64,000 bases of DNA. Source: FEN-1219 sp036563665. GTDB taxonomy: Bacteria; Pseudomonadota; Gammaproteobacteria; Steroidobacterales; Rariloculaceae. The notes beneath the pieces were generated by a model. It did not search any database and was not told the origin of the DNA. It was given only the letters and a program-made list of their open reading frames with translations. Where the stretch lies: contig DATCLY010000045.1 of assembly GCA_036563665.1 (NCBI GenBank), positions 47,003 through 111,002 of the forward strand. The letters are read 5' to 3'. The position numbers and the translations under genes are program-made. Position 1 is the first letter of the stretch. Every line of letters begins with the position of its first letter. Below are positions 18,126 to 26,161 of this stretch, piece by piece.

Positions 18126-18704
18126 ATGCGCGCCACCGACGACCGCTATCGGGGGGAGAAGGCGAAGTTCGAGCTGGCCATGCGGATGATCGAGCACGAA
18201 GCGCGCACCGGCACGATCCGCTACTGGACGGGCCTCTCCGACGACCGCATCCGCAAGCTCTACACGACCTACTTCAAGCACTCGGACCGCCCCGTGCGGC
18301 GCCGCCGCGGTCGCTCGCCCACCCGCATCGCGCCGCTCGTGCGCACGCCGCTGCGCGCGCTCGAATCCGGCGTCTTCGCGAACCTGCTGCTGGCGAACGG
18401 CCTGCTGTCGCTCGAGAATCCCCCCGGTCCGGCCCTGCGCGGCAACGTCGACCTCGGGCACCGCTTCTGCGATTGCTTCGAGACGTACGACGCGCTCGTG
18501 CCGCACGGCTCGCTGTCGTTCGAGTGGGGCTGGAACCTGCTCGTGAGCATGCGCCGCGGGGACGAGCTCGGCATCGCGCACTGCGACACCTGCAGCGTCT
18601 GCTATGTCTTCGATCTGCTGTCGCTGCCGCGCTCCGCGTGCCCGGCATGCCTGCTGTTCGCGCGGACGGGGTCGGCGGCGCTGCCGTTGGTGGCCGCGGG
18701 CTGA
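18126..18704 (+). CDS. FlhC-like transcriptional activator
   Basis: This 192-residue protein aligns with FlhC. The N-terminal helix FELAMRMIEHEARTGTI leads to LSDDRIRKLYTTYF (Escherichia coli: IQLAMELITLGARLQML ... LSRGRLIKLYKEL). The C-terminal zinc region has cysteines at 153, 156, 159, 172 and 175 (CDTCSVC-N12-CPAC) in place of the FlhC CxxC...CxxC site. FlhC with FlhD activates transcription of flagellar or other genes through RNA polymerase. ATG 18126 follows a GGGGGAAAGG stretch. No flagellar genes are in this window, so its regulon may differ. Confidence 0.75.
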   Translation: MRATDDRYRGEKAKFELAMRMIEHEARTGTIRYWTGLSDDRIRKLYTTYFKHSDRPVRRRRGRSPTRIAPLVRTPLRALESGVFANLLLANGLLSLENPPGPALRGNVDLGHRFCDCFETYDALVPHGSLSFEWGWNLLVSMRRGDELGIAHCDTCSVCYVFDLLSLPRSACPACLLFARTGSAALPLVAAG

Positions 18705-18710
18705 CGGCTC

Positions 18711-19421
18711 ATGTGCCTGCTCGCCATCGCGCATCGCGTGTCGGATCGCTACCCGCTCGTGGTGGCGGCGAATCGTGACGAGCGCCACGACCGGCCGTCG
18801 CTCGCGATCTACTGGTGGCACGACCACGCGATCTTCGGCGGGCGCGACCTCGTGGCGAGCGGCAGCTGGCTCGCCGTGGACCGCCGGGGCCGGCTCGCGG
18901 CCGTGACCAACGTCCGCGAGGACGGCGGGTGGCCCGGGGCGCGATCGCGCGGCAGGCTCGTGGCCGACTACCTCGCGGGCGCGGAGAACGCCCTCGGCTT
19001 CGCCGAGGCCCTGGCGCCGTCCCTCGACCAGTACGGCCCCTTCAACCTCGTGCTCTTCGACGGCCGCGATCTCGTCTACACGAGCAATCGTGCCCCGACC
19101 GAGATCCTGCCCGCCGGCATCCACGCGCTGTCCAACGCGACGCTGCGCTCCGACTGGCCGAAGCTCGGCACCGCGCGCGAGGGGTTGCGCAGGGCGCTCG
19201 AGCGCGACGATCCGACGGAGGCCCTGTTCGAGCTGCTCGCCATCCGCGATCCGAACGGCCACGAGTCGTCGGTGTTCGTGGAGGGCGGGGAGTACGGCAC
19301 GCGCTCGTCGGCCGTGATCCTGCTCGACGCGGACGGCCGGCTGTCGTTCACCGAGCGGCGGTTCGGCCCGAACGGCGTCCCGACCGGCGAGTCGCACCAC
19401 TCGTTCGAGATCGAAGCCTGA
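18711..19421 (+). CDS. NRDE family protein (TANGO2-like)
   Basis: This 236-residue protein begins with a cysteine right after Met (MCLLAIAHRVSDRYPLVVAA) and carries the NRDE motif in ANRDERHDRPS, the markers of the NRDE/TANGO2 family. The N-terminal Cys suggests an Ntn-hydrolase-like fold. Eukaryotic and bacterial relatives have been linked to haem trafficking, but the biochemical role is unsettled. It starts six bases after the FlhC-like stop and is probably co-transcribed with it. Confidence 0.88.
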   Translation: MCLLAIAHRVSDRYPLVVAANRDERHDRPSLAIYWWHDHAIFGGRDLVASGSWLAVDRRGRLAAVTNVREDGGWPGARSRGRLVADYLAGAENALGFAEALAPSLDQYGPFNLVLFDGRDLVYTSNRAPTEILPAGIHALSNATLRSDWPKLGTAREGLRRALERDDPTEALFELLAIRDPNGHESSVFVEGGEYGTRSSAVILLDADGRLSFTERRFGPNGVPTGESHHSFEIEA

Positions 19422-19452
19422 GGCCGGGCCGGCCGGCGCGAGACCCTGTCCG

Positions 19453-20121
19453 CTAGGCCGCCGCCCGGGCCCGCGCCTCGAGCCACGCGCGGATGTCGCC
19501 CACCTCCTGCGGGCACACGCTGTGGCCCATCGGGTACGCGAACCATTGCACCTCGTAGCCGAGCGCGCGCAGCGCATCGCGCGACGCCTCGCCCATGCCG
19601 AGCGGGATCACCGGATCGTCGAGGCCGTGCGCCATCATGATCTCGAGGCCCGCGTTCGCGGCGCTGCGTTCCTCGGCGACCGTGTCCGCGAGGGGCAGGT
19701 ACGTGGAGAGCGCCAGCACGCCCGCGAGGCGGCGAGACTCACGCAGCCCCGTGTGCAGCGCGATGGCGCCGCCCTGCGAGAAGCCCGCGAGCACGAGGCG
19801 CGCGGACGGCGTGCCGCGGGCGATCTCCGCGTCGATGAGCGCGCCGACGAGCGCGGCGCTCTCGCGGATCCCGGCCGCGTCTTGCGGCGCGCCGGGGTGC
19901 AGCCCGAGGATGTCGTACCACGCGCGCATGCGCAGGCCGCCGTTGATGGTCACGGGCCGCACGGGCGCATGCGGGAACACGAACCGCACGGGCGTCGAGA
20001 GCGCGAGCTCCGGCACGAGCGGCTCGAAGTCGTGCCCGTCGGCGCCCAGGCCGTGGAGCCAGATCACGGTCAGCGACGGCGTGACGCCGGGGTCGTGTTC
20101 GATGGTTTGGAGACGCTGCAC
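19453..20121 (-). CDS. Carboxylesterase/lysophospholipase family hydrolase
   Basis: This 222-residue alpha/beta hydrolase belongs to the acyl-protein thioesterase/carboxylesterase family. The oxyanion segment is VIWLHGLGADGHDF; the nucleophile elbow is LAGFSQGGAIAL; the catalytic Asp lies in HGLDDPVIPL and the His in YPMGHSVCPQE. The family hydrolyses short acyl esters or lysophospholipids in the cytosol. It is divergent from argR across an 84-base gap that holds the argR operator. Confidence 0.9.
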   Translation of the reverse strand: MQRLQTIEHDPGVTPSLTVIWLHGLGADGHDFEPLVPELALSTPVRFVFPHAPVRPVTINGGLRMRAWYDILGLHPGAPQDAAGIRESAALVGALIDAEIARGTPSARLVLAGFSQGGAIALHTGLRESRRLAGVLALSTYLPLADTVAEERSAANAGLEIMMAHGLDDPVIPLGMGEASRDALRALGYEVQWFAYPMGHSVCPQEVGDIRAWLEARARAAA

Positions 20122-20142
20122 GACGCTCCTCGAAGGCGGCTA

Positions 20143-20170
20143 TTGACTTTGCGCATAATAGGCCTATTAT
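20143..20170 (+). promoter_or_regulatory. argR operon promoter
   Basis: A strong sigma-70 promoter is visible: TTGACT (20143-20148), a 16-base spacer, and TATTAT (20165-20170). The -10 and most of the spacer lie inside a 30-bp palindrome, so a bound repressor would block polymerase. Transcription would start about 30 bases before the argR ATG. Confidence 0.75.
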
Positions 20171-20177
20171 GCGCAAA
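20148..20177. promoter_or_regulatory. Perfect 30-bp palindromic operator (candidate ARG box)
   Basis: TTTGCGCATAATAGG followed by its exact reverse complement makes a perfect 30-base dyad centred between bases 20162 and 20163, over the argR promoter. The canonical ArgR site is an 18-bp imperfect palindrome (TGAAT..ATTCA type); this site is longer, perfect and different in sequence. Autoregulation by the adjacent ArgR is the simplest reading. Confidence 0.75.
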
Positions 20178-20205
20178 TTTATTCATCAGCCCGGACCCCC
20201 GCCCC

Positions 20206-20670
20206 ATGCCGAGCGCCGCCGTCGAGCAACGCGAACGCCGCCGCGTCATCGCCCGGCTCCTGCAGGAGCATTCGATCAATCGCCAGTCGGAGCTGGTCGA
20301 GCTGCTGCGCGCCGCGGGATTCCCCGCCACGCAATCGAGCGTGAGCCGCGATCTGCGGGACTTGGGGGCCGCCAAGCTGAAGACCGGCTACAGCTTGCCC
20401 AAGCCGAGCGAGCAGAGCAACGTGGAGGCGCTGGCCGCTCTGGCTGACGTGGTGCGCGACATCCGCACGGCGGGACCGAATCTGCTCGTGGTGATCACGG
20501 CGGTGGGCGCGGCCCAGCGCGTGGCCGTGACCATCGACCGCATCGCCTGGCCGGAGGTGGTGGGCACGGTCTCGGGCGACGACACGATCTTCATCGCCAC
20601 GCAGGGCTCGGCGCAGCAGCGCAGGCTCCGCGCGCGGCTCCGTCAGGCCTTCAAGCAGGTGACCCCATGA
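20206..20670 (+). CDS. argR: ArgR-family regulator of arginine synthesis
   Basis: This 154-residue protein has the ArgR winged-helix domain (VIARLLQEHSINRQSELVEL, SSVSRDLRDLGAAKL) and the C-terminal arginine-binding oligomerisation domain (NLLVVITAVGAAQRVAVTI, GDDTIFIAT). ArgR hexamers bind operators when loaded with arginine. It is the first gene of the arginine operon: its TGA overlaps the argG ATG (ATGA). The start at 20206 leaves a short leader after the -10 box. A perfect palindrome covers its promoter. Confidence 0.88.
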   Translation: MPSAAVEQRERRRVIARLLQEHSINRQSELVELLRAAGFPATQSSVSRDLRDLGAAKLKTGYSLPKPSEQSNVEALAALADVVRDIRTAGPNLLVVITAVGAAQRVAVTIDRIAWPEVVGTVSGDDTIFIATQGSAQQRRLRARLRQAFKQVTP

Positions 20671-21875
20671 CGTCCGGCGACAACCCCATCGTGCTCGCCT
20701 TCTCGGGCGGGCTCGATACCTCTTTCTGCATTCCCTGGCTCGCGGAAACCTACGGCCGGCCGGTCGTCACGGTCACCGTGAACACGGGCGGTCTCGACGC
20801 CGCGGCCGCAGAGGAGCTCGAGCGGCGCGCGCTCGCGCTCGGCGCCGCGCGCCACGTGCTCATCGAGGCGCGCGCCGAGTTCTTCGAGCAGGTGATCAAG
20901 TACCTGATCATGGGCAACGTGCGCCGCGGCCAGATGTACCCGCTCTGCGTGGGCGCCGAGCGCGGCCTGCAGGCGAAGTACCTCGCGCAGGTCGCCGCCG
21001 AGCTGGGCGCCACGAGCGTGGCGCACGGCTGCACGGCGGCCGGCAACGATCAGGTGCGCTTCGAGATCGTGCTCCGGACGCTCGCGCCGTCGCTCGAGGT
21101 GCTCGCGCCGGTGCGCGATCACGCCTTCAAGCGCCCGGAGCAGGTGGCCTACCTCGAGCAGCGCGGCCTGCCCGTGCCGGTGCGCGGCTCGGCCTACTCG
21201 ATCAACCGCGGCCTCTGGGGCGTCACGATCGGGGGCACCGAGACGCTCGACTCGCGCGACTCGATCCCCGAGTCCGCCTGGGTGCTGTCGGCCGGCGCGC
21301 TCGAGAAGCCCGCGCCGTTCCGCGAGCTCACCGTCGAGTTCCGCCGCGGCGTGCCGGTGGCCCTGGACGGCGAGGCGCTCGATCCCGTTGCGCTGATCGA
21401 GCGGCTCGAGCAGATCGGCGGCCGCTACGGCATCGGCCGCGGCATCCACCTGGGCGACACCATCATCGGCACCAAGGGCCGCGTGGCCTTCGAGGCGCCG
21501 GCCGCGGAGATCCTGATCACCGCGCATCGCGAGCTCGAGAAGCTCGTGCTCACGGCCGCCCAGGCGCGCGTCAAGGAGCCGCTCGGCCTGATCTACGGCG
21601 ACCTCGTGCACGAGGGCCGCCACCTGGACCCGGTGTGCCGCGACATCGAAGCGTTGCTCGCGTCCTCGCAGACGCGCGTGACGGGCACGGTACGGTGTCA
21701 GCTGCGCCCGGGCAGCCTGTTCGTGCTGGGCGTGACGTCGCCGCACTCGCTGCTCGCGGCCACGCGCGGCAAGTACGGCGAGTCCGCCGGCGAGTGGACG
21801 GCGGCGGACGCGCTCGGGTTCTCGAAGCTCTTGGCGTTGCCGGGCATGCTGTACACGCGTGCCGGAGGAGGCTGA
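20667..21875 (+). CDS. argG: Argininosuccinate synthase
   Basis: This 402-residue enzyme joins citrulline and aspartate with ATP, the penultimate step of arginine synthesis. The PP-loop AFSGGLDTSF opens the protein, and GNVRRGQMYPLCVGAER, HGCTAAGNDQVRFE and GRGIHLGDTIIGTKGRVAFE mark the citrulline and aspartate sites. It overlaps argR by four bases and is followed after one base by the P-loop gene. Because this operon encodes an N-acylornithine-type transcarbamylase, free citrulline must come from deacylation elsewhere. Confidence 0.93.
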   Translation: MTSGDNPIVLAFSGGLDTSFCIPWLAETYGRPVVTVTVNTGGLDAAAAEELERRALALGAARHVLIEARAEFFEQVIKYLIMGNVRRGQMYPLCVGAERGLQAKYLAQVAAELGATSVAHGCTAAGNDQVRFEIVLRTLAPSLEVLAPVRDHAFKRPEQVAYLEQRGLPVPVRGSAYSINRGLWGVTIGGTETLDSRDSIPESAWVLSAGALEKPAPFRELTVEFRRGVPVALDGEALDPVALIERLEQIGGRYGIGRGIHLGDTIIGTKGRVAFEAPAAEILITAHRELEKLVLTAAQARVKEPLGLIYGDLVHEGRHLDPVCRDIEALLASSQTRVTGTVRCQLRPGSLFVLGVTSPHSLLAATRGKYGESAGEWTAADALGFSKLLALPGMLYTRAGGG

Positions 21876-21876
21876 C

Positions 21877-22953
21877 GTGCGTCCCGTATTCGTCGACAAG
21901 ATCGCGTCGGTGGCGCTGGGCGCCGACTTGAGCCACGAGATCCGCGTGAGCGCCGACATCCCCTGCGAGGAAGGCGTGCTGATCGCGGTGGAGGTGCTGA
22001 ACAACAAGTCGCGCTACAACACGCTCGAGCTCACGAGCGGCCGCATGGCCGAGGTGAAGCGCGGCGACGTCGTCGTGGGCGCGCTGGGGCACCGCAAGGC
22101 GCTCTTCGGCTACTCGGGTCACCTGCCGGAGAAGCTCGCCCCGGGCGATACCGTGCAGATCCTGAACCTCGGCGGCGTGATGGGCATCTGCGATTCCATC
22201 AACCCGTCCTACGGCGAGCCGTTCGACTGCCGCGTGCTCGGCGTCGTGCTCGACTTCCCGTACCTCGGCGAGCGCGTGGGCGTGCCGGCGCGCGTGTCGA
22301 GCCAGCCGCTGCGCGACGTGCCGAGCTTGAGCGTCGACGGCATCCCGGTGGTCGCGCTCGCCGGCACGTGCATGAACTCGGGCAAGACGGCGGCCGCGTG
22401 CGCCGTCATCAGCCGCTTCCGCCACAACGGGCTCGTCGTGGACGCCTTCAAGGCCACCGGCGTCGCGCTGCGGCGCGATATTCTCGCGATGGAGGACGCG
22501 GGCGCGCGCAACACGGCCATCTTCACGGACCTAGGGATCGTCGCCACCACGTCGGCGAACGCGCCGCTGCTCGCCCGCAACCTGCTCGCGCAGCTCGCGC
22601 GCGAGAAGCCCGACGTCATCGTGTTCGAGCTCGGCGACGGGCTGCTCGGCGCCTACGGCGTGGAGGCCATCCTGCGCGACGCCGACATCCGCAAGCTGCT
22701 CACGGCCGTGGTGCTCTGCGCGAACGATCCCGTGGGCGCCTGGGGCGGCGCGCAGCTCCTGCGCGAGGAGTTCCAGATCGAGCCCACGGTCATCACCGGT
22801 CCCGCCACCGACAACCAGGTGGGCATCGACATCATCCACGAGCGCGCCAAGGTCCCCGCCATCAACGCGCTCTCGAACGGCGGGGAGCTCGGCGACTTGC
22901 TGCAGCGCGCCATCGGGCTCGGCGAGCGTCGCGCGGCGCAGGCGCACGCATGA
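21877..22953 (+). CDS. Uncharacterised P-loop protein of the arginine operon (DUF1611-like)
   Basis: This 358-residue protein starts at GTG 21877 with a perfect GGAGGAG six bases upstream. Residues 1-150 look like a beta-rich domain (RGDVVVGALGHRKALFGYSG, GDTVQILNLGGVMGIC). Residues 155-358 form a BioD/DUF1611-like P-loop fold with Walker A GTCMNSGKT (163-171), DAFKATGVALRRD, DVIVFELGDGLLGAYG and AVVLCANDPVGAWGG. I do not know a characterised orthologue. It is wedged between argG (1 base) and argC (4-base overlap), so it is expressed with them. The operon lacks an acyltransferase and a deacylase, but a P-loop ATPase is not an obvious substitute for either. Confidence 0.8.
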   Translation: MRPVFVDKIASVALGADLSHEIRVSADIPCEEGVLIAVEVLNNKSRYNTLELTSGRMAEVKRGDVVVGALGHRKALFGYSGHLPEKLAPGDTVQILNLGGVMGICDSINPSYGEPFDCRVLGVVLDFPYLGERVGVPARVSSQPLRDVPSLSVDGIPVVALAGTCMNSGKTAAACAVISRFRHNGLVVDAFKATGVALRRDILAMEDAGARNTAIFTDLGIVATTSANAPLLARNLLAQLAREKPDVIVFELGDGLLGAYGVEAILRDADIRKLLTAVVLCANDPVGAWGGAQLLREEFQIEPTVITGPATDNQVGIDIIHERAKVPAINALSNGGELGDLLQRAIGLGERRAAQAHA

Positions 22954-24011
22954 GCGCGCCGTTGCCCGCCATCGTGCTCGGCGGCTCGGGCTACGTCGCC
23001 GGCGAGCTGCTGCGCCTCGTGCACGCGCATCCGCGGCTCTCGCTCGGCGCGGCGGTCTCGACGAGCCAGGTGGGCGAGCCGCTCGGCGCCGCCTTCAGCC
23101 ACCTCGCCGCGTCGTATCCGGACGCCGTGTTCTCGAGCCTCGACGACGCGCTGGCGCGCTTGGGCTCCGCGCCCGCCTGGGCGCTCCTGTCCGGCGCGCC
23201 GCACGGCGCGGCGGCTAACCTGATCGCGCAGGTGCTCGACGCGGCCGCGGCCGCGGGCGTGCGGGTCACGGCCGTGGACGCCTCCGCCGACTTCCGCTTC
23301 GTCGACCCCGCGGCGTTCGCCGCGGTCTACGGTCATCCGCACCCGCAGCCGGAGCTCCTGAGGCAGTTCACCTGCGCCGTGCCGGAGCACCTCGCGAGGA
23401 TCGACACGCCGCACGCCGCGCACCCCGGCTGCTTCGTGACCACGATGCTGCTCGCCATCGTGCCGCTCGTGGCCGCGGGCCTCGCGGAGGACGAGTTCTT
23501 CGTGAGCGCGGTGACGGGCAGCACGGGCGCCGGGCGCTCGCCGCGCGACACGACCCATCACCCGTTCCGGGCCAACAACCTGTTCGCCTATCAGGCGCTC
23601 AAGCACCGCCACGGCCCGGAGGTGCGCGCGCTGGTGCAGGCCGCGACCGGCCGCGAGGTGGGGCTGCACTTCGTGCCGCACTCGGGGCCGTTCGCCCGCG
23701 GCATCCACGCCACCGTCTTCGCGCGCCAGCGCACGCGGGTCACGGAGGGCGACGTGCGCGAGGCGCTCGCCGAGTTCTATCGGGACGCACGCTTCGTGCG
23801 CGTGGAGGCCGCGCCGCCGCGGCTCAAGGACGTCGTGGCCAGCAACTACGCCGCGCTCGGCGTGGCCGTGGACGGCGACTCGATCGTCGTGTGCTCGGTG
23901 CTGGACAACCTCGTCAAGGGCGCGGCCGGCGGCTGCATTCAATGGCTGAACCGGCTGCTCGGCTGGCCGGAGGACATGGGGCTCACGACGGCGCCCCCGG
24001 GATGGTGCTGA
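22950..24011 (+). CDS. argC: N-acyl-gamma-glutamyl-phosphate reductase
   Basis: This 353-residue NADPH-dependent enzyme reduces N-acylglutamyl phosphate to the semialdehyde. The nucleotide motif is VLGGSGYVAGELLRLVHAHP, and the catalytic cysteine is in HAAHPGCFVTTM. GSTGAGRSPRDTTHH and LHFVPHSGPFARGIHAT are family blocks; the latter carries the second catalytic histidine. The ATG overlaps the preceding stop by four bases. The acyl group on the substrate (acetyl or other) cannot be told from this sequence. Confidence 0.93.
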   Translation: MSAPLPAIVLGGSGYVAGELLRLVHAHPRLSLGAAVSTSQVGEPLGAAFSHLAASYPDAVFSSLDDALARLGSAPAWALLSGAPHGAAANLIAQVLDAAAAAGVRVTAVDASADFRFVDPAAFAAVYGHPHPQPELLRQFTCAVPEHLARIDTPHAAHPGCFVTTMLLAIVPLVAAGLAEDEFFVSAVTGSTGAGRSPRDTTHHPFRANNLFAYQALKHRHGPEVRALVQAATGREVGLHFVPHSGPFARGIHATVFARQRTRVTEGDVREALAEFYRDARFVRVEAAPPRLKDVVASNYAALGVAVDGDSIVVCSVLDNLVKGAAGGCIQWLNRLLGWPEDMGLTTAPPGWC

Positions 24012-25171
24012 TGGACACGCAGGTCCGCGCGCGCGGCGCGTATCTCGACGAGGTGTATCCGTTGCTGCCGTTCACGGCCGTGCGCGGCCGGGGCGTGTAC
24101 CTCGAGGACGAGGCGGGGCGGCGCGTGCTCGACTTCTACGGCGGGCACGCGGTGGCCGCGCTCGGCTACGACCATCCGAAGCTCGTCCAGGCGCTCGCCG
24201 CCCAGGCGCACGACCTCTACTTCCAGAGCAACGCGGTGGCGCTGCGCGTGCGGGACGAGGCCGCGCAGATGCTGGCCGATTTCGCGCCGCCGGGCGTGGG
24301 GCGCGTGCTGTTCCTGAACAGCGGCGCGGAGGCGAACGACAACGCGCTGCGCCTCGCGCTCCGGACCACGGGCCGCAGCAAGATCGTGGCCGTCGAGCAC
24401 GGCTTCCACGGCCGCACGGCAGCGGCCGGCGCGGCCACGTGGAACGCCTCCTGGTACGGCTACCCCCGCAAGCCGTTCGACGTGACGTTCGTGCCGCGCA
24501 ACGACGTGGCGGCGCTGAACGCGGCCGTCGATTCCGACACGGCCGGCTTCATCGTCGAGCCCGTGCAGGGCCTCGCCGGGGCCTTCGACCTCGCGCCCGA
24601 GTTCCTCGCGGCGGCGCGCGCGGCCTGCGACCGCGTGGGCGCGCTGCTGATCCTCGACGAGGTGCAGACCGGCATGGGCCGCATGGGCGAGCCGTTCGCG
24701 GCGCAGCTCTACGGCATCCGTCCGGACGTGCTCACCGTCGCCAAGGGGCTCGGCGGCGGGTTCCCCTGCGCGGCCGTGCTCATGACGCCGGAGCTCGCCG
24801 CGGAGCAGAAGCCCGGCTCGCTCGGCACGACGTTCGGCGGCGGGCCGCTCGCCTGCGCGGCGATCAAGGCGGTCATCGAGGTCATGTCGGAGCCGGACTT
24901 CCTGCCGCGCGTGCGCGAGGTCTCGGCGCGCATTCGCGAGACGTGCGTGGTCGGCCCGGTGAAGGGCATCCAGGGGCAGGGTCTTCTGCTCGGGCTGCGC
25001 ACCGGTCCGCGGGCGGCGGCCGTGCGCGACGCGCTGCTCGAGCGCGATATCCTGGCCGGCACGAGCGCCGACCCGCACGTGCTGCGCCTGCTGCCGCCCC
25101 TCATACTCGAGCCGCAGCATGTCGCTCGGCTGGCCGAGGCATTGGGAGAAATCGAAGATGAAACGCCTTAA
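24011..25171 (+). CDS. argD: N-acylornithine aminotransferase
   Basis: This 386-residue class III PLP aminotransferase converts N-acylglutamate semialdehyde to N-acylornithine. FYGGHAVAALGYDHPKLVQA, FLNSGAEANDNALRLALRTT, LILDEVQTGMGRMGEPF and the PLP lysine in TVAKGLGGGFP are all in place. I start at ATG 24011, which overlaps the argC stop as TGATG; an in-frame ATG at 24002 would add three residues. The 3' end overlaps argF' by 14 bases. Confidence 0.93.
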   Translation: MDTQVRARGAYLDEVYPLLPFTAVRGRGVYLEDEAGRRVLDFYGGHAVAALGYDHPKLVQALAAQAHDLYFQSNAVALRVRDEAAQMLADFAPPGVGRVLFLNSGAEANDNALRLALRTTGRSKIVAVEHGFHGRTAAAGAATWNASWYGYPRKPFDVTFVPRNDVAALNAAVDSDTAGFIVEPVQGLAGAFDLAPEFLAAARAACDRVGALLILDEVQTGMGRMGEPFAAQLYGIRPDVLTVAKGLGGGFPCAAVLMTPELAAEQKPGSLGTTFGGGPLACAAIKAVIEVMSEPDFLPRVREVSARIRETCVVGPVKGIQGQGLLLGLRTGPRAAAVRDALLERDILAGTSADPHVLRLLPPLILEPQHVARLAEALGEIEDETP

Positions 25172-26159
25172 CGACCTCGCCGAGCACTCGCCGGAGGAAA
25201 TCGCGGAGCTGCTCGACCTCGCGGGGCGCCTGGACCGTCACCCCGAGCCGCGCGCGCTCGAGGGCAAGGTGCTGTCGCTGCTGTTCCTCTCGCCGTCGCT
25301 CAGGACGCTCGCCTCGTTCCAGGCGGCGATGGCCCGGCTCGGGGGCGGCGCGTTCGTGATCTCGCCGGAGATGTCGATCCACGGCCTCGAGTCGCGCCAC
25401 GGCATCGTCATGGACGGCGTGGCGGCGGAGCACGTGCGCGAGGCGGTGCCCGTCATCGCCTCCTACGGCGACGCCATCGGCGTGCGCATGTTCGCCGAGC
25501 GCCGCAACCTGGAGCACGACCTCGCCGATCGCGACTTCCTCGAGCTCGTCTCGCTCGTGACCGACAAGCCGTGGATCAACATGGAGTCGGCCATCAACCA
25601 CCCGTGCCAGAGCCTGGCCGACTGGAAGACGATGGACGACCTCGGCATCCCCAAGGACGGCAAGTTCGTGCTGTCCTGGGCCTACCACCCGAAGGCGCTG
25701 CCGCTCGCGGTGCCCGCCGCCACCGTGCACATGGCGGCCGCCCGCGGCATGCAAGTGACGGTGCTGCGGCCCGAGGGGTTCGAGCTGCCGCCCGCCATCA
25801 TGGAGAAGGCGCGCCGCGCGGCGGAGCGCTCGGGCGGCAGCGTGACCGAGACGGACGACCGGCGCGAGGCCATGGAGGGCGCCCACGTGATCTACGCGAA
25901 GTCGTGGTCGTCCACCCGCCACTACGGCGACCCGCACGCCGATCAGCGGCTGCGCGAGGCGCTCGTGTCGTGGTGCGTGGACGAGCCCTGGTTCGAGAAC
26001 GCGCGCCCCGACTGCCGGTTCATGCACTGCCTGCCGGTGCGCCGCGGCGTGGTGGTCACGGACCGCATCCTCGACGGGCCGCGCAGCGTCGTGATCCAGG
26101 AAGCCCGCAACCGCATGGTCGTGCAGATGGCCGTGCTCTATCGGATGCTGCGGGGTTGA
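25158..26159 (+). CDS. argF': N-acylornithine carbamoyltransferase, specificity uncertain
   Basis: This 333-residue protein belongs to the acetyl/succinyl-ornithine transcarbamylase branch, not to ordinary ArgF. SPSLRTLASF binds carbamoyl phosphate, ESAINHPCQSLADW and MHCLPVRR are present, and the WAYHPKALP block is branch-specific. In the motif VMDGxxxEH the discriminating residue is Glu92 in the Xanthomonas acetylornithine enzyme and Pro90 in the Bacteroides succinylornithine enzyme; here it is Ala90 (VMDGVAAEH). The lysine after HCLPxRR that is carboxylated in Xanthomonas is Val here, as in the Bacteroides type. These comparisons use sequences recalled from memory. The start overlaps argD. 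Confidence 0.85.
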   Translation: MKRLNDLAEHSPEEIAELLDLAGRLDRHPEPRALEGKVLSLLFLSPSLRTLASFQAAMARLGGGAFVISPEMSIHGLESRHGIVMDGVAAEHVREAVPVIASYGDAIGVRMFAERRNLEHDLADRDFLELVSLVTDKPWINMESAINHPCQSLADWKTMDDLGIPKDGKFVLSWAYHPKALPLAVPAATVHMAAARGMQVTVLRPEGFELPPAIMEKARRAAERSGGSVTETDDRREAMEGAHVIYAKSWSSTRHYGDPHADQRLREALVSWCVDEPWFENARPDCRFMHCLPVRRGVVVTDRILDGPRSVVIQEARNRMVVQMAVLYRMLRG

Positions 26160-26161
26160 CG

